Assembly (NCBI RefSeq): GCF_020906515.1
Contig: NC_085851.1
Location: forward strand, 4,030,001-4,094,000
Direction: 5' to 3'
DNA from: Vanrija pseudolonga
Lineage: Eukaryota > Basidiomycota > Tremellomycetes > Trichosporonales > Trichosporonaceae
DNA length: 64,000 nt
Position 1 is the stretch's first letter. Each line of letters begins with the position of its first letter. Positions 63,657-64,000 of this stretch are shown in pieces. A model generated the notes under the pieces. The model saw only the letters and a list, made by a program, of their open reading frames with translations, had not been told where the DNA came from and ran no database searches. The position numbers and the translations under genes were made by a program.

Positions 63657-63941
63657 CTAGAACGCGGTGTACTTTACGCGGGCGCGAGTGAGCGCTGCGC
63701 GGGCCTCGCCCGAGAGGAGCGACTTCCAGAGCTCGTCGCGCGCCTCGGGCAGGCTGAGGAGGGTGCGGTTCTTGGAGTCGCGGTGGCCAATGTCGAAGAG
63801 GACGACGGTTTCCTGCTTGACCTTGAGGGCGCCGTCGGCGAGCAGCTTGGCGACGCGTGCGGGCGTGCCGACCGCGATCGCGACGCGGGTCTTGGCGAGG
63901 TACTTGACCTGGTCGACCAGTTTGAAGTGTTTCGCGAAGAG
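63657..63941 (-). CDS. CMS1: Cms1-like protein, last exon (partial)
   Basis: The final exon on the minus strand encodes 94 residues and a TAG stop, preceded by a CAG acceptor at about 63942. The remaining exons are off the right edge. The sequence reads LFAKHFKLVDQVKYLAKTRV, AIAVGTPARVAKLLADGALK and VVLFDIGHRDSKNRTLL, ending ALTRARVKYTAF. This matches the C-terminal part of the Cms1/CMSS1 family, a helicase-like protein of the 90S pre-ribosome (GTP-R-x-x-K-L-L as in DEAD-box motif Ib). It is convergent with ASE1. The identification is by motif; nothing can be said about its N-terminus. Confidence 0.72.
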   Translation of the reverse strand, partial: LFAKHFKLVDQVKYLAKTRVAIAVGTPARVAKLLADGALKVKQETVVLFDIGHRDSKNRTLLSLPEARDELWKSLLSGEARAALTRARVKYTAF

Positions 63942-64000
63942 CTGCGAGCGCGCGCACCGAGCGTCAGCGAGGTGTGCGCGGGGGCGTGAAACTCATGCTG

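Noticed and set aside
1-64000. tRNA or rRNA genes
   Set aside because: No convincing B-box-like GGTTCGANNCC with a matching A-box and acceptor stem was found by eye; a covariance-model scan would settle this.

Overview
The window looks like nuclear DNA of a basidiomycete yeast, most likely a tremellomycete of the Trichosporonales type. It is GC-rich and compact. Genes carry many very short introns (about 30-60 nt, GTGAGT/GTAAGT donors, CTGAC-like branch sites 10-15 nt before CAG). TATA boxes lie 45-90 bp before many starts. A macrophage-activating-glycoprotein homologue of the kind known from Cryptococcus relatives is present. Taxonomy and all gene models are inferred from the sequence alone; exon joins were checked for reading phase by hand.

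About half of the window is clustered lineage-specific paralogues. (1) 1-7.1 kb: the tail of one gene and five complete tandem genes for secreted, probably GPI-anchored proteins with 16 cysteines in a fixed 5-3-5-3 exon pattern. A small UBA-like protein follows at 7.4 kb. (2) 8.5-12.5 kb: three minus-strand genes of an unrecognised 230-240 aa family, with a fourth, inverted copy at 50 kb. Their strand/helix order resembles a 2H phosphoesterase without its two histidines. (3) 14-22.5 kb: five genes sharing an unrecognised domain with an SNG-x-R motif, with a Mag-type surface glycoprotein gene inserted among them. (4) 48.5-51.5 kb: two short secreted proline-rich proteins with NPQPxPPG motifs, flanking the inverted copy of family 2. 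(5) 52-57.8 kb: two divergent secreted type-B carboxylesterases, one of which has Asp at the nucleophile position.

The rest is mainly housekeeping. It includes the farnesyl/geranylgeranyltransferase alpha subunit (23-24.7 kb), a NADAR-domain protein (25 kb), an arrestin-like protein (26-28.7 kb), a four-TM protein and Golgi Sys1 (32.9-35.6 kb), and a SAC3/GANP-type protein (35.8-37.3 kb). Further along are serine palmitoyltransferase subunit LCB2 (39-41.2 kb), an amidase beside an MFS transporter (41.5-45.7 kb), a Loc1-like ribosome-assembly protein (57.9 kb), phosphatidylserine synthase (59-60.4 kb), the spindle-midzone protein Ase1 (60.8-63.4 kb) and the last exon of a Cms1-like protein at the right edge. 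Sphingolipid and phospholipid synthesis, prenylation, Golgi traffic and cytokinesis are therefore represented, without any operon-like logic.

A 4.2 kb stretch at 28.7-32.9 kb and a 2.2 kb stretch at 53.7-56 kb hold no gene I can support. I saw no tRNA, rRNA, CRISPR array or recognisable transposon.
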